Part shown: piece by piece, positions 24,825-35,211 of the stretch
Position numbering within the stretch: position 1 is the stretch's first letter
Layout of the letters: each line of letters opens with the position of its first letter
DNA from: an uncultured Bacteroidota bacterium
GTDB taxonomy: Bacteria > Bacteroidota > Bacteroidia > Bacteroidales > P3
Direction of reading: 5' to 3'
Length of the DNA: 64,000 nt
NCBI GenBank assembly: GCA_902791695.1
Contig: CADAWR010000003.1
Span: 248,001 to 312,000, forward strand
Made by a program: the position numbers and the translations under genes
Notes under the pieces: model-generated
Seen by the model: the letters and a program-made list of their open reading frames with translations, nothing else
Databases searched by the model: none
Told to the model about the DNA's origin: nothing

Positions 24825-27260
24825 ATGCTACTATCTGAACTACAGACTGGTGAGCGCGCCGTAGTGGTGCGCGTATCGGGTCACGGGGCTTTCCGCAAGC
24901 GCATCATAGAGATGGGTTTCATCAAGGGTGTCACCGTTGAGGCCGTCCTCAACGCCCCGCTGAAAGACCCTATCAAGTACCGTATCATGAATTTCGAGGT
25001 GTCGCTGCGACGCAACGATGCCCGCAAGGTGGAGGTGGTCAGCGAGAGCGAGGCCGAGAAGGAGATTGTGCACCACGACGACTACCGCCCTCTGGAGGCG
25101 CCGGACTGCGATGCCATGCACCATATTGCTGAGGAGCGCTCGAAGACCATCAACGTGGCCCTGGTGGGCAACCCCAACTGCGGCAAGACCAGTATATTCA
25201 ATATTGCGGCGCACGCCCACGAGCGCGTGGGAAACTATAGTGGCGTTACCGTCGACGAGAAGGTCGGCACCTTCACCCATGGCGGCTATACCTTCAACCT
25301 GGTGGACCTGCCGGGCACCTACAGCCTCAGCGCCTACTCGCCCGAGGAGCTCTATGTGCGCAAGCATATCATAGAGAAGTCGCCGGACATCATACTCAAC
25401 GTGGTGGACGGCAGCAATCTGGAGCGCAACCTGTACCTGACGACGCAGCTGATAGACATGGACATCACCATGGTGATGGCGCTGAACATGTACGACGAGC
25501 TGCAGCGCAGCGGCGACCGGCTCGACATCGAGCAGCTGAGCACGCTGCTGGGCATGCCCATAGTGCCCACCACGGGTCGCAGCGGCGACGGTATCGACCG
25601 TCTGTTCGACAAGATAATAGAGGTCTATGAAGGGCGTGACGCCAAGACTCGCCATATACATGTGAACCACGGCAAGGTGTTGGGCGACTGCATAGCGCGG
25701 CTGCGCACGGAGCTCTACGAGCACGGTTTCAGCGACACGCTGAGCACGCGCTTCCTCAGCATCAAGCTGCTGGAGAACGACCGTCAGCTGGAGCAGTATG
25801 TCGCCGAGCGCGACCCCGACGGCAGTGTGCTCAAGATGCGCAACAGGATTGCCGAGGAGTTCAAGAAGGAGAGCGGCCGCCGACTGGTGGACAAGGACAT
25901 CAGCAAGGGGCACCAGGTGACGGTGGAGGATGAGCCTCAGGACATCGAGAGCGCCATCACCGACGCCAAGTATGCCTTTGTGCGCGGTGCCTTGGCGGAG
26001 TGCTACGTGAAGAACGAGAAGAGTACATTGCATGCTCATACCGACAAGATTGATGCTGTTGTCACCCACCGCTGGCTTGGCTATCCCGTGTTCCTGCTGG
26101 TGATGTTCATCACCTTCTTCTGCACTTTCGCTATCGGACAGTACCCAATGGATTGGCTCGAGGCGCTGTTCGGCTGGCTGGGCGACATTGTCGGTAACGC
26201 TATGAGCGACGGGCCGTTGAAGAGCCTCATCTGCGACGGTATCATAGCCGGTGTGGGCTCGGTGCTGGTGTTCCTGCCCAACATTCTGATATTATACCTG
26301 TTCATCTCCTTCATGGAGGACAGCGGCTATATGGCTCGCGCGGCCTTTATCATGGACAAGCTGATGCACAAGATGGGGCTGCACGGCAAGAGCTTCATAC
26401 CGATGATTATGGGCTTCGGCTGCAATGTGCCGGCCATCATGGCCACGCGCACCATCGAGGATCGGCGGTCGAGGCTCCTCACCATGCTGGTGATACCGAT
26501 GATGAGCTGCTCGGCGCGCATACCTGTGTATGTGATACTTGTGAGCGCTTTCTTCAGCAAATGGGCAGCATTCGTACTGATGGGGCTCTACCTGCTGGGC
26601 ATGGTGATGGCGGTGCTGATGGCCAAGCTCTTTAGCCGCTTCTTTGTCAAGGGCGAGAGTCTGCCTTTCGTCATGGAGCTGCCGCCCTACCGCATGCCGA
26701 CGGCCAAGGCCGTGCTGCGCCACACGTGGGAGAAAGGCAAGGAATACCTCAAGAAGATGGGTACCATAATCCTCGGTGCCAGCATCATAGTGTGGGCCTT
26801 GAGCTATTTCCCCACCAACGAGGACCGTCAGGTGCAGGCCGAGAACTCGTATATGGCCAAGATAGGCAAGACCATAGAGCCTGTGATGCGGCCTTGCGGC
26901 TTCGACTGGCGCCAGAGCGTGTCTCTGCTGGCCGGTGTGGGTGCCAAGGAAGTGGTGGCATCGACCATGGCTGTGGTCTATGCCACGAGCAGCGACGAGG
27001 CCGAGATGCTGGAGGAGGACTTTGAGAGCGAGGAGAATGAGAGCCGCATCAGTGAACTGATACGCAGCAATATGACGCCGCTGAGCGCCATGTCTATGCT
27101 GCTGTTCATATTGTTATACATGCCGTGTGTGAGCACCATAGTGGCCATCAAGAACGAGAGCGGCAAGTGGAAGTGGGCCCTCTTCACCGTGGCCTACACA
27201 ATAGGCCTGGCCTGGATAGTCAGCGCGCTGGTGTTCCAGATAGGCAGCTTGTTGATATGA
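24825..27260 (+). CDS. feoB: ferrous iron transporter FeoAB fusion
   Basis: 811 residues. An N-terminal FeoA (SH3-like) domain covers about 1-73 and is fused to FeoB. The G domain has GNPNCGKTS at 115-123, the switch region GNYSGVTVDE and DLPGTYSL from 161. A helical insert and the polytopic part (from about 415) follow, with GFGCNVPAIMATR and LAGVGAKEVVASTM. It imports Fe(II) across the inner membrane. The FeoA-FeoB fusion is typical of Bacteroidota. Its stop overlaps the start of the cysteine-rich partner (ATGA). Confidence 0.97.
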   Translation: MLLSELQTGERAVVVRVSGHGAFRKRIIEMGFIKGVTVEAVLNAPLKDPIKYRIMNFEVSLRRNDARKVEVVSESEAEKEIVHHDDYRPLEAPDCDAMHHIAEERSKTINVALVGNPNCGKTSIFNIAAHAHERVGNYSGVTVDEKVGTFTHGGYTFNLVDLPGTYSLSAYSPEELYVRKHIIEKSPDIILNVVDGSNLERNLYLTTQLIDMDITMVMALNMYDELQRSGDRLDIEQLSTLLGMPIVPTTGRSGDGIDRLFDKIIEVYEGRDAKTRHIHVNHGKVLGDCIARLRTELYEHGFSDTLSTRFLSIKLLENDRQLEQYVAERDPDGSVLKMRNRIAEEFKKESGRRLVDKDISKGHQVTVEDEPQDIESAITDAKYAFVRGALAECYVKNEKSTLHAHTDKIDAVVTHRWLGYPVFLLVMFITFFCTFAIGQYPMDWLEALFGWLGDIVGNAMSDGPLKSLICDGIIAGVGSVLVFLPNILILYLFISFMEDSGYMARAAFIMDKLMHKMGLHGKSFIPMIMGFGCNVPAIMATRTIEDRRSRLLTMLVIPMMSCSARIPVYVILVSAFFSKWAAFVLMGLYLLGMVMAVLMAKLFSRFFVKGESLPFVMELPPYRMPTAKAVLRHTWEKGKEYLKKMGTIILGASIIVWALSYFPTNEDRQVQAENSYMAKIGKTIEPVMRPCGFDWRQSVSLLAGVGAKEVVASTMAVVYATSSDEAEMLEEDFESEENESRISELIRSNMTPLSAMSMLLFILLYMPCVSTIVAIKNESGKWKWALFTVAYTIGLAWIVSALVFQIGSLLI

Positions 27261-27448
27261 TACAGACAATCATAGTAGGTGTAATTCTTGCGGCTACGCT
27301 CTTCTTCGCCGTCCGCTGGGTGGTGCGCACCCTGAAGGGCAAAGGCGGCTGCGGTTGTGGCTGCCAGAACTGCCCCAGAGCGGGTGGGGGAGAGTGCCAC
27401 TGTGCCGACAGGCTTCACCTGCCCGACATTGACCTTGACGACAAATGA
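27257..27448 (+). CDS. FeoB-associated Cys-rich membrane protein
   Basis: 63 residues: one N-terminal membrane helix (IIVGVILAATLFFAVRWVV), then a short basic stretch and a cysteine-rich tail (GGCGCGCQNCPRAGG, then ECHC). It overlaps feoB by 4 bp. The layout equals the small FeoB-associated proteins of Bacteroidota, thought to help iron uptake or bind metal in the role of FeoC. Confidence 0.88.
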   Translation: MIQTIIVGVILAATLFFAVRWVVRTLKGKGGCGCGCQNCPRAGGGECHCADRLHLPDIDLDDK

Positions 27449-27456
27449 ACATAGTG

Positions 27457-27489
27457 ACGCAATATTCTGACGGATGTTGCGTTTTTTTT
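27457..27489 (+). terminator. intrinsic terminator of feo operon
   Basis: ACGCAA at 27457-27462 pairs with TTGCGT at 27477-27482 and is followed by a run of T's. The stem is short but the T-tract is strong. Confidence 0.6.
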
Positions 27490-27507
27490 GCACATAAATA
27501 GAACATT

Positions 27508-29184
27508 ATGAAAAGATTCGTCATTTTGGCCATGATGGCCTGTGCATTGCCTGCACTGGCTTGTACCAACCTCATCGTGTCGAAAGGGGCCACCACCGAC
27601 GGCAGCACCTTTATCACCTACGCTGCCGACAGCCATACGCGCTACGGGCAGCTGCGCTACTGCCCCGCTGCCGACCACCCCGAGGGGGCGACACTGAAGC
27701 TCTACAACTACGGCTCGCTGAAGTTCCAGATAGAGATACCGCAGCCGGCGCACACCTACCAGGTGGTGGGTTTCATAAACGAGCACCAGCTGGCCATCGG
27801 CGAGACCACATGGGGCGGCCGCGAGGAGCTGGCCCACGGCTCGGGTAAGGGCATAGACTATGGCAATCTCATATATGTCACCCTGCAGCGTGCCCGCAAC
27901 TGCCGCGAGGCCATAAAGGTGATGCACGAACTGGTGTCCACCTACGGCTACAGCGACGGTGGCGAAAGTTTCTCCATTGCCGACCCCAATGAGGTGTGGA
28001 TATACGAGATAATCAACAAGGGCGACGAGACAGGTGCCGTGTGGGTGGCGCGCCGTGTGCCTGACGGCTACATCTGTGGTCATGCTAACCAAGCGCGTAT
28101 CACCACCTTCCCGCAGATGCGCAAGGAGAGCTACAAGAGCATTGACAGCCGCAACTTGAAATACATAGACCGTCCCGAGGTGGAGTGCGTGTACGCCAGC
28201 GATGTCGTCAAGTTCGCCAAACAGCGAGGCTGGTACAGCGGCAAGGATGCCGACTTCAGCTTTGCCGACACCTATAACCCCCTGACCTTCTCGGGACTCC
28301 GCGCCTGCGAGGCACGCGTATATGCTATGTTCAACCGCGCTGCCGACGGAATGAAACGATATGAGGCCTTCGCCATGGGCGACAAGAATGCCGAGCGGCT
28401 GCCACTGTGGGTGAAGCCTAACCGCAAGCTGGGCGTGCAGGACGTCATGGCCCTGATGCGCGACCACTTCGAGGGTACGCCGATGGATATGACACAGGAC
28501 GTGGGCGCAGGTCCCTTCCATTGCCCTTACCGCTGGCGTCCGATGGACTTTGAGGTAGACGGCAAGAAGTATGTCCACGAGCGCGCCATAAGCACGCAGC
28601 AGACAGGTTTTTCGTTCGTGGCGCAGTGTCGCTCGTGGCTACCTAACAAGCTGGGCGGCGTGATATGGTTCGGCGTCGACGACACCTACAGCACCGTCTA
28701 CTGCCCCATCTACTGCGGAGTGACGCAGGTGCCTGTATGCTTTGAGGAGGGCAACGGTAGCATGAGTCGCTACAGCGAGACGGCTGCCTTCTGGCTCTTC
28801 AACCGCGTGAGCAACTTCTGCTATCTGCGCTACGACGCCATGATACAGGATGTGGTGAAGGTGCAGCAGGAGCTGGAGACCGACTTTGTGCGCGACGAAA
28901 CAGCCCATGCCAAGCGCTGGGCACAGGAGGACAACGAGCGTCGCTTGGTGGGCGAGCTCAACCGTTTCAGCAATGACCGTGCCGAACGAATGATGCGCCG
29001 CTGGAAAGAGCTTGACCAGATGCTGCTGATGAAGTACATGGACGGCAATATCAAGACCGTCGAAGACGGCCGTATCAAAACAACCCCGACGGGTGTCGTC
29101 ACTGGCATCAAACAGCCGCCATATCCTGAATGGTTCTACCGTCAGATAGTGGACGACAGGGGTGAGGTGCTACAAGAGAGATAA
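27508..29184 (+). CDS. C69-family dipeptidase
   Basis: 558 residues. A signal peptide ends at ALPALA and the next residue is Cys (CTNLIVSKGATTDGS), the conserved N-terminal nucleophile of C69/PepD (Ntn-hydrolase) peptidases. Other family features: GETTWGGREEL, GGESFSIADPNEVWIYEI and HGNQARIT-like GHANQARITTFP. It is probably periplasmic and hydrolyses dipeptides. It fits with DPP11 and the C25 peptidase nearby as part of peptide catabolism. No clear -7 box. It ends convergent with the C25 gene. Confidence 0.92.
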   Translation: MKRFVILAMMACALPALACTNLIVSKGATTDGSTFITYAADSHTRYGQLRYCPAADHPEGATLKLYNYGSLKFQIEIPQPAHTYQVVGFINEHQLAIGETTWGGREELAHGSGKGIDYGNLIYVTLQRARNCREAIKVMHELVSTYGYSDGGESFSIADPNEVWIYEIINKGDETGAVWVARRVPDGYICGHANQARITTFPQMRKESYKSIDSRNLKYIDRPEVECVYASDVVKFAKQRGWYSGKDADFSFADTYNPLTFSGLRACEARVYAMFNRAADGMKRYEAFAMGDKNAERLPLWVKPNRKLGVQDVMALMRDHFEGTPMDMTQDVGAGPFHCPYRWRPMDFEVDGKKYVHERAISTQQTGFSFVAQCRSWLPNKLGGVIWFGVDDTYSTVYCPIYCGVTQVPVCFEEGNGSMSRYSETAAFWLFNRVSNFCYLRYDAMIQDVVKVQQELETDFVRDETAHAKRWAQEDNERRLVGELNRFSNDRAERMMRRWKELDQMLLMKYMDGNIKTVEDGRIKTTPTGVVTGIKQPPYPEWFYRQIVDDRGEVLQER

Positions 29185-29213
29185 AAAGGAAAGGGCGACC
29201 GATTGGCCGCCCT
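29182..29213 (-). terminator. intrinsic terminator of the DPP11-C25 unit
   Basis: AGGGCG at 29192-29197 pairs with CGCCCT at 29208-29213, with inner CC/GG pairs. Read leftward it is followed by TTTCCTTTTT. It lies between the convergent C69 and C25 genes. Confidence 0.65.
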
Positions 29214-29233
29214 CTCTGTTGCTGTTTGGTTGT

Positions 29234-32200
29234 TTACTTCTTGATGACGCGGCATGTGGCCGAGGCGTCGCCGTTGCGGAGGCGCAGCACATAGGTGCCG
29301 GCTGGCAGCGTGGCCATGTCGAGCGAATGCACGTCGTTGCGGCGCACTAGCATGCGACCGTTAAGGTCGAAGAGCGTTGCCTCGTCGACACTGCGGCTGA
29401 AGTGGACGGTGTTGACGGTGGGGTTGGGGTAGACGTTTATCTGGCCGCCGTCGACGGTGACAATACCGACACCGGGGGTTGTGTCGAAGGTAAGTATCAG
29501 CGTCACCACGCTGTCGCAACCGAACACGGTAGCGAAGGTCTGTGTGTATTCGCCGTCGGTGGTGTATACCGTGCCGTTCCATGAGTAGATACTGTCGAGG
29601 CAGAGGTATTCTACGGTGTCTGCAACGGATGGGTGTACCACGACATCAACGCCGATGATGCTGTCGCACTGTCCGGGGACAGAACTGGGCAGGGTGTCGA
29701 GGAAGCTTATGCTTGTGTTGTAAACCGTGCCGTTCCATATGCAGCTGTCGCAGCCTACTACAGTGTCGCGCAGGGAATAGGCGGTACGAATGGTGTAGTT
29801 GTAGATGGTTACTGTCTCGTTGGCCGCCACGGTATAGGCTGGCAGAGGTTCCGTGCCGGTGTAGCAGGTGTCGATGTCGGCGAAGATAACATTGTGCATT
29901 ATGCGCGGTAAGGTGACATCGTCAATCCATACGCAGTCGCTACCACTAGCCTGGCTGATATCTTTTTCGTAAGAGAACTTAAAGGTGTGTGTGCCGGCAG
30001 TCACGGGAAATGCGGCGCGTGTCCAGTCGATTTCGCCGCTGTTGTTGGAGGTTATCATATCGGTGCCGTCGATATAGAAATGGAACTTGTCATAGTTGCG
30101 TTCGGACGAAACCTTATAGTAGAAAGCGATGCTGTCTGGACGGGTATAGGTGCAGCTGAGGGTGGTCTCGGATTTTCCATTGTAGTTGGATAGATTCTGT
30201 GCCGAGCGTATGGAGTGAGTGCCGTTGTGGGAAATGTCGGTGACAATAATCCACGGTTTGTTGCCTTGCGTCCATCCGGAGAAGTTGAAATTGTTTTCGA
30301 AGGTCTCGCATGACTGAGCGCCGAGATAGACTGACAAGGGGTTTGAGACTGGGGAGTTAGTGGATGCGAACGAGAGTTGCATGTCGATAGGCAGTTCGAC
30401 ATTCTGAGGAAGGCTGGCATCGGCGTTGATGGTGAACAGGGAGGTCACGCTGTCGCCTGTGGCGATGTTTACGGCAGGCGTTGAGGTCGGGCTTACGGTG
30501 AGCAGCGCTGCCGGTGAATAGAGTGTGAGTTGTGCTGCATTCAGAGGTGCATGGCCGGCGTTGCGCACGGTTGCCGTGAAGCTGGTGGAAGTGCCGGGCA
30601 GCATGACGAAGTCGCTGCTGGACACTGATAGCACAGGCGAAGGTGCAACAATGGTGAGAGGCAAGAAACTGACGGCGGGTGTGGTGCAGCCAGTCCATTG
30701 TACGGTGGCAGTGAGGGTGATGTTGGTGAGGTCAGCAGCGGCAGGGTTGATGACAGCCAGGATCTGATTGTTGACATCTAATTGTGCACCCGAATTGACA
30801 GAGCCGAGGTTGAGACTGTCGGTGATGAGCGTCAGCATGTTGTTAGAGCTTGTCAGGCGCATGGTCACATTTTGGGCGTCAGTATTACCGGCGTTTTCGA
30901 CAACGAAGTTGAGCATGACGGTATCGCCAGCGACAAGCGCAGCGGCCGGGGTGACGGAGTTTACGGTCACAAAAGCATTCTGTGGGTTGATTATGGATAT
31001 AGTATGGAAAGCAGTGCGATATTGGGAGGCGCTGGCAGTTATCTCATAGCCGCCTATGGCCAGGTTTGAGGGAAGTTGTAATGTGGCGAGCCCTGAGGCA
31101 TTTGCCCATGCGGCTGCCTTGACGGTATGGGTGGCGGTGTCGGTCAGTGCCACATAGGCATAAGGTGCCGCAGTCACATTGAGTGTCGTGGCGCCGTAGG
31201 TTATTGCGGAAGGGGCGTTGACGGTCATTAGAGAAGCCTGAGTCAGGTAGTTCATCACCGAAGGATCGCCCATAAGATGATATATCTCCCAGTAATAGTT
31301 GGCGAGGCTGGAACCAGAGGACTGTACAGCCATGTTGCCGAAATAGACAAGTGAGCTTTGGTTGGTGGCCCATTCGCTAAAAGCTTCGTTGTGGGTGTGG
31401 AAGCTGCGGTCGTAGACACCGAGGTTGCTGGCGTTGTAAGCCATGGAGATATTTGCATTGATGGTGCTGCGTACACCTACGGCCCAGTAGAAGTCCTCGT
31501 CCCAATAGGTTACTTCGCTACCGCCAATATAACCCACAGCGCCACAGTAGTTGTTTCTGCGCAGCAGAGCCTCTCCAAAGCATTCACTCTCTCCAAACAT
31601 GTTGGTTTGGCAGCAGTTGCCTATCATGATGCCGAACTTCTGCGTGTTGGTCATGCTGGGGACATGGCTTGTCTCAAAGCCGGGGTTGTACCAACCGGAA
31701 GAGCTGCCGTGAGCGGTGTAGTTGATAAAACCTGCACCTTGGCTGTAATAGTTGCGAATTGTGGCAGCGTTGGACGAAGCGTTGCTGGACACAGTTACAT
31801 TGGTGACACCTTGCGGCACTATGGATGTATTATTCTTGAAGTAATAAACGTTGCTGAAGCCATGGGCACCGTTGAAATAGTTGGTGATGCCGTAGTCCAT
31901 GGCGGGATCGCCGTGTGTGTAGCCGTGGTCGCCAGAACTGCCACCGTCGATACCAGCTACCATAACGGCGCGGTCGAGGAACGACGGGTCGGCGAAGGTG
32001 TACTGCTCATACATAAGGGTTTTCTGTATCTGCGGTATCAGTTGCTCGACATTCTGTGCAGAGAAGCGGCCATAGTGGCAGTCGGGGATGATGTCGCCGG
32101 AGGTCCATGTGCAGTAGTAAAGGTCGGTGACATGGCTATTTCGTTCGGTACCGTTGAAAGCTGGAATTTGCGCCACATCGCCAACGAGTAGCACATAGGT

Positions 32201-33058
32201 AGGTGCAGGATTGGCGGCGGTAGCGTTGGTGTACTGGCTTTGCAGATAGGCTTTTATGGAGGTTGTGGTGGTGCCTACGGCGGCCTCGTCAGTGTAGACA
32301 ATATCGGCAAGGAAGCCTTTGCGCTTCTTCCACTGCACGAAGGTGCCCATATGGCCGCGGAACATGCTGTTGGCCACAATGATGTATCGCACAGGTGCGG
32401 CATTGCTCACCGTCTTGGGATATAGGCTGTTCAAGGCGTTGGCGCCGCTATGGAAGGCGGGACTGTAGTAGCGGTTGAAGAGTTTTTGTGTGGCTTCGAC
32501 ATCGGGATTAGTGTAGATGACAGTGACAGTAGCCTTGCGGCAGACGATAAGCTGGCCACTGACGGGGTTATAACTTACAGGTGAGAACTGGAGGCGGGCA
32601 AGGTTGCGGTCGCGGGCTATGCCGACAGGCTCAACAAAAGCTTGGCGTTCGCCGACAAAGGCATTCCATGAATAAACCTCATGGAGCATGAATAACTTGA
32701 AGGCAGAGGTGTCGCTCTTGCTGCGTGACGGCTGTGTGGGCACAACCAAGTGCTTCAGAGGACCGATGGTGTCGTAAATTGCGTTAGTGACTTCAACTTT
32801 GAAGCCCTCGCACAGTGGCACCTCGATGATACGCGAGAAAACAGGCAGCGCGGGTGAACCATAGTTGTCCAATGACAGGCTGTAGCCGTCGATTGTTACG
32901 GTGCTGAATGTCTCGCCGTCGAGCACCGTTTGCCCGATTTGCACATCACCTGTGTTGAATTGCACCTTCAGGCTGTTGTAGTCATCTTTCACAACTTTCT
33001 GTGCCATTACGGGTATCATGAACCCGATGGCGATAAAAAATACTATGAGCTTTTTCAT
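29234..33058 (-). CDS. C25 (gingipain-like) cysteine peptidase with T9SS type A sorting domain
   Basis: 1274 residues. A signal peptide (1-19) is followed by a propeptide-like region (about 20-215), the caspase-like C25 catalytic domain (about 220-620), Ig-like modules (about 620-960), a jelly-roll (about 970-1090), two repeats of a CDS..WNGTVY..CDS module (about 1100-1200) and a sorting domain. Catalytic His is H450 (YTAHGSSSGW) and Cys is most likely C482 (IGNCCQTNMFGES). The end has the type A pattern: NVYPNPTVN, ATLFDLNGRML and LPAGTYVLRL. It should be exported by T9SS to the surface. It starts 14 bp after DPP11, so they form a protease operon. Confidence 0.93.
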   Translation of the reverse strand: MKKLIVFFIAIGFMIPVMAQKVVKDDYNSLKVQFNTGDVQIGQTVLDGETFSTVTIDGYSLSLDNYGSPALPVFSRIIEVPLCEGFKVEVTNAIYDTIGPLKHLVVPTQPSRSKSDTSAFKLFMLHEVYSWNAFVGERQAFVEPVGIARDRNLARLQFSPVSYNPVSGQLIVCRKATVTVIYTNPDVEATQKLFNRYYSPAFHSGANALNSLYPKTVSNAAPVRYIIVANSMFRGHMGTFVQWKKRKGFLADIVYTDEAAVGTTTTSIKAYLQSQYTNATAANPAPTYVLLVGDVAQIPAFNGTERNSHVTDLYYCTWTSGDIIPDCHYGRFSAQNVEQLIPQIQKTLMYEQYTFADPSFLDRAVMVAGIDGGSSGDHGYTHGDPAMDYGITNYFNGAHGFSNVYYFKNNTSIVPQGVTNVTVSSNASSNAATIRNYYSQGAGFINYTAHGSSSGWYNPGFETSHVPSMTNTQKFGIMIGNCCQTNMFGESECFGEALLRRNNYCGAVGYIGGSEVTYWDEDFYWAVGVRSTINANISMAYNASNLGVYDRSFHTHNEAFSEWATNQSSLVYFGNMAVQSSGSSLANYYWEIYHLMGDPSVMNYLTQASLMTVNAPSAITYGATTLNVTAAPYAYVALTDTATHTVKAAAWANASGLATLQLPSNLAIGGYEITASASQYRTAFHTISIINPQNAFVTVNSVTPAAALVAGDTVMLNFVVENAGNTDAQNVTMRLTSSNNMLTLITDSLNLGSVNSGAQLDVNNQILAVINPAAADLTNITLTATVQWTGCTTPAVSFLPLTIVAPSPVLSVSSSDFVMLPGTSTSFTATVRNAGHAPLNAAQLTLYSPAALLTVSPTSTPAVNIATGDSVTSLFTINADASLPQNVELPIDMQLSFASTNSPVSNPLSVYLGAQSCETFENNFNFSGWTQGNKPWIIVTDISHNGTHSIRSAQNLSNYNGKSETTLSCTYTRPDSIAFYYKVSSERNYDKFHFYIDGTDMITSNNSGEIDWTRAAFPVTAGTHTFKFSYEKDISQASGSDCVWIDDVTLPRIMHNVIFADIDTCYTGTEPLPAYTVAANETVTIYNYTIRTAYSLRDTVVGCDSCIWNGTVYNTSISFLDTLPSSVPGQCDSIIGVDVVVHPSVADTVEYLCLDSIYSWNGTVYTTDGEYTQTFATVFGCDSVVTLILTFDTTPGVGIVTVDGGQINVYPNPTVNTVHFSRSVDEATLFDLNGRMLVRRNDVHSLDMATLPAGTYVLRLRNGDASATCRVIKK

Positions 33059-33072
33059 TGCTGTTTTATGGA

Positions 33073-35190
33073 TTATTTCTGTACCAGTGTCATCTCGTCA
33101 ATCAGATGGTGTGCACCGGCGTATTTGTCTATTATGAACAAGCAGTAGCGTATGTCGAGGCTTATATTTCGGCAATAGGCGGGGTCGAAGAGCAGGTCGC
33201 TCATGGTGCCCTCCCAGCAGCGGTCAAAGTTAATACCCACCAGTTGACCATCGGCATTGAGCACGGGGCTGCCGCTGTTGCCACCGGTGGTGTGGTTGGT
33301 GGCTATGAATGCCACAGGCAGCTCCCCTTTCTTGTTCGCATAGTGGCCGTAGTCTTTCTTCTTCCACAGCTCTTTGAGGCGCGGTTCCACACGGTAGTCG
33401 TACACATCTGGGTTTTCCTTCTCCATTATGCCGTCTATGGTGCTATAGGCGGTGAAATATGTAGCGTCTTTGGGTTTGAATCCTTCCACATGGCCATAGG
33501 TGACACGCAGTGTGAGATTGGCGTCCGGGAAGAAGTTGCTGTCGGGATACTGCTCCATCATGCCCTTGATGTATATGCGCATCAGTCGTTGGATATTGTC
33601 ATTGGCAGTGGTATACTGTTCACGTTTCTTGTCGCTATAGCAGTAGTTGTAGGCTTGTGTGAAGAGGTCAACGGCAGGGTCATCGGTAATGGCTTTGAGC
33701 ATCTTCTCGCGTTTCATGGTGAGGAGTTTCTCAAGCTTCTTGGGATTGTTGAGAGCCGACTTGGCGTAAATCTTCTTGAGGGTGGCCTCCAGTTCGCTGT
33801 CGGTACTGTGTTTGAGGTTCATATAAGGGGCAAAGCCTCGTTCCCACATGTAGATGAATGTCTCCACGAAGATAGCTTCATCGACGGGCGAATGCTGGTC
33901 GAAGTCCTCAAAATACTTGCGGCTGTCGTCGAGCATCTTCTCAGCCAGCGTCTCGTCGGCATTGCGCAGTATACGCCACAGACGCATGGCACGGTTCATG
34001 AAGTCGCTGGCCAGCACGGCCTCACTGAAGTAGGTCCACTCCAGCGACACTTCGCGTAGTTTGGCGTAGTTGTCCTCCATCTGGTCCAGCACGTCGCGAT
34101 ACTGCGGCTTGTTGGCGGCCCATTTGCGGAATTGTTCTTCCTGTTCAATTTTCTGCTCGACACCATGCAGACGTTCGATGCCAAGGCTCTCGCCCTGCCA
34201 TTTCTTCCAGCCGTTGGCTATGCTGGCCACCTTTGAGGCATATTTCAACCTTTGGGCAGCGCTTTTGCGCATGGCGTCGTTGTAGTGGTCGAGGCGTATT
34301 GTGCGCAACTCGATGCGCACGGGGTTCTCCACATTGGCGGCCAGGTCCACATAATCGTGCGTGACATAGCGTCGTGTGGTGCCGGGGTAGCCGAAAACAA
34401 AGGTGAAGTCACCCTCTTCAACGCCGTTGAGGCTTATTTCCAAATGCTTCAGCGGACGGTACGTGGTGTTGTCTTTGCTGAAGTCGGCAGGCTTGTTGTC
34501 GGCAGTGTATACGCGGAACATGCTGAAGTCGCCCGTATGGCGTGGCCACATCCAGTTGTCGGTGTCGCCGCCGAACTTACCAATATTGCTTGGCGGGGCA
34601 CCCACCAAGCGTACGTCGGTGAACACCTCGTTCACGTACATGAAGTACTGGTTGCCATAGTAGAAAGGCTTGATTACATAGCGATAGTGTGTGCCCTCAA
34701 TGGCTTTCTCGCCCACAGCCTTGATGTTCTTGTCTATCACCTTTTCGCGGTCGCTCTCGCTCATACCGTCCTCTACGCCGGCAAGCACCTCTTTGGTGAC
34801 ATCCTGCATATACACCAGTCTCGTGACGGTCAACCCCGGGCAGGGTATCTCTTGTTCGCGGGTCATGGCCCAGAAACCGTTGGTCAGGTAGTCGTGCTCC
34901 ACAGTGCTGTGCTTCACGATGTAGCTGTATCCGCAGTGGTGGTTGGTGAGCACCAGACCCTCGTCGCTGACGAACTCGCCCGTGCATCCGCCTCCGAAAA
35001 GCAGCACGGCGTCCTTGAGCGAGGCGTTGTTGATGTCATAGATGTCCTGTGCGGTGATATGCATTCCAGCCTTCTGCATGGCGGCCTGGTTGCGCCCCAG
35101 CAACATAGGTATCCACATACCTTCGTCGGCGTGGCTGACGCCCGGCAGAAGCAACATCGCAGTGGCGATAAGAGCAAACAATTTTCTCAT
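33073..35190 (-). CDS. dpp11: S46 dipeptidyl-peptidase, DPP11-type (acidic P1)
   Basis: 705 residues with a signal peptide (to SHA). It removes dipeptides from oligopeptides in the periplasm. The catalytic His lies in TNHHCG (H85) and the Ser in GGNSGSPVL (S639). Eighteen residues after the Ser is Arg657 (GINFDRCWEGTM). In characterised S46 enzymes Arg here gives Asp/Glu preference (DPP11), while Gly gives hydrophobic preference (DPP7). The specificity call rests on that one residue and its context. A minus-strand -7 box lies at 35212-35219. Confidence 0.9.
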   Translation of the reverse strand: MRKLFALIATAMLLLPGVSHADEGMWIPMLLGRNQAAMQKAGMHITAQDIYDINNASLKDAVLLFGGGCTGEFVSDEGLVLTNHHCGYSYIVKHSTVEHDYLTNGFWAMTREQEIPCPGLTVTRLVYMQDVTKEVLAGVEDGMSESDREKVIDKNIKAVGEKAIEGTHYRYVIKPFYYGNQYFMYVNEVFTDVRLVGAPPSNIGKFGGDTDNWMWPRHTGDFSMFRVYTADNKPADFSKDNTTYRPLKHLEISLNGVEEGDFTFVFGYPGTTRRYVTHDYVDLAANVENPVRIELRTIRLDHYNDAMRKSAAQRLKYASKVASIANGWKKWQGESLGIERLHGVEQKIEQEEQFRKWAANKPQYRDVLDQMEDNYAKLREVSLEWTYFSEAVLASDFMNRAMRLWRILRNADETLAEKMLDDSRKYFEDFDQHSPVDEAIFVETFIYMWERGFAPYMNLKHSTDSELEATLKKIYAKSALNNPKKLEKLLTMKREKMLKAITDDPAVDLFTQAYNYCYSDKKREQYTTANDNIQRLMRIYIKGMMEQYPDSNFFPDANLTLRVTYGHVEGFKPKDATYFTAYSTIDGIMEKENPDVYDYRVEPRLKELWKKKDYGHYANKKGELPVAFIATNHTTGGNSGSPVLNADGQLVGINFDRCWEGTMSDLLFDPAYCRNISLDIRYCLFIIDKYAGAHHLIDEMTLVQK

Positions 35191-35211
35191 TTTCTAGGTA
35201 TTTTAAAAATG

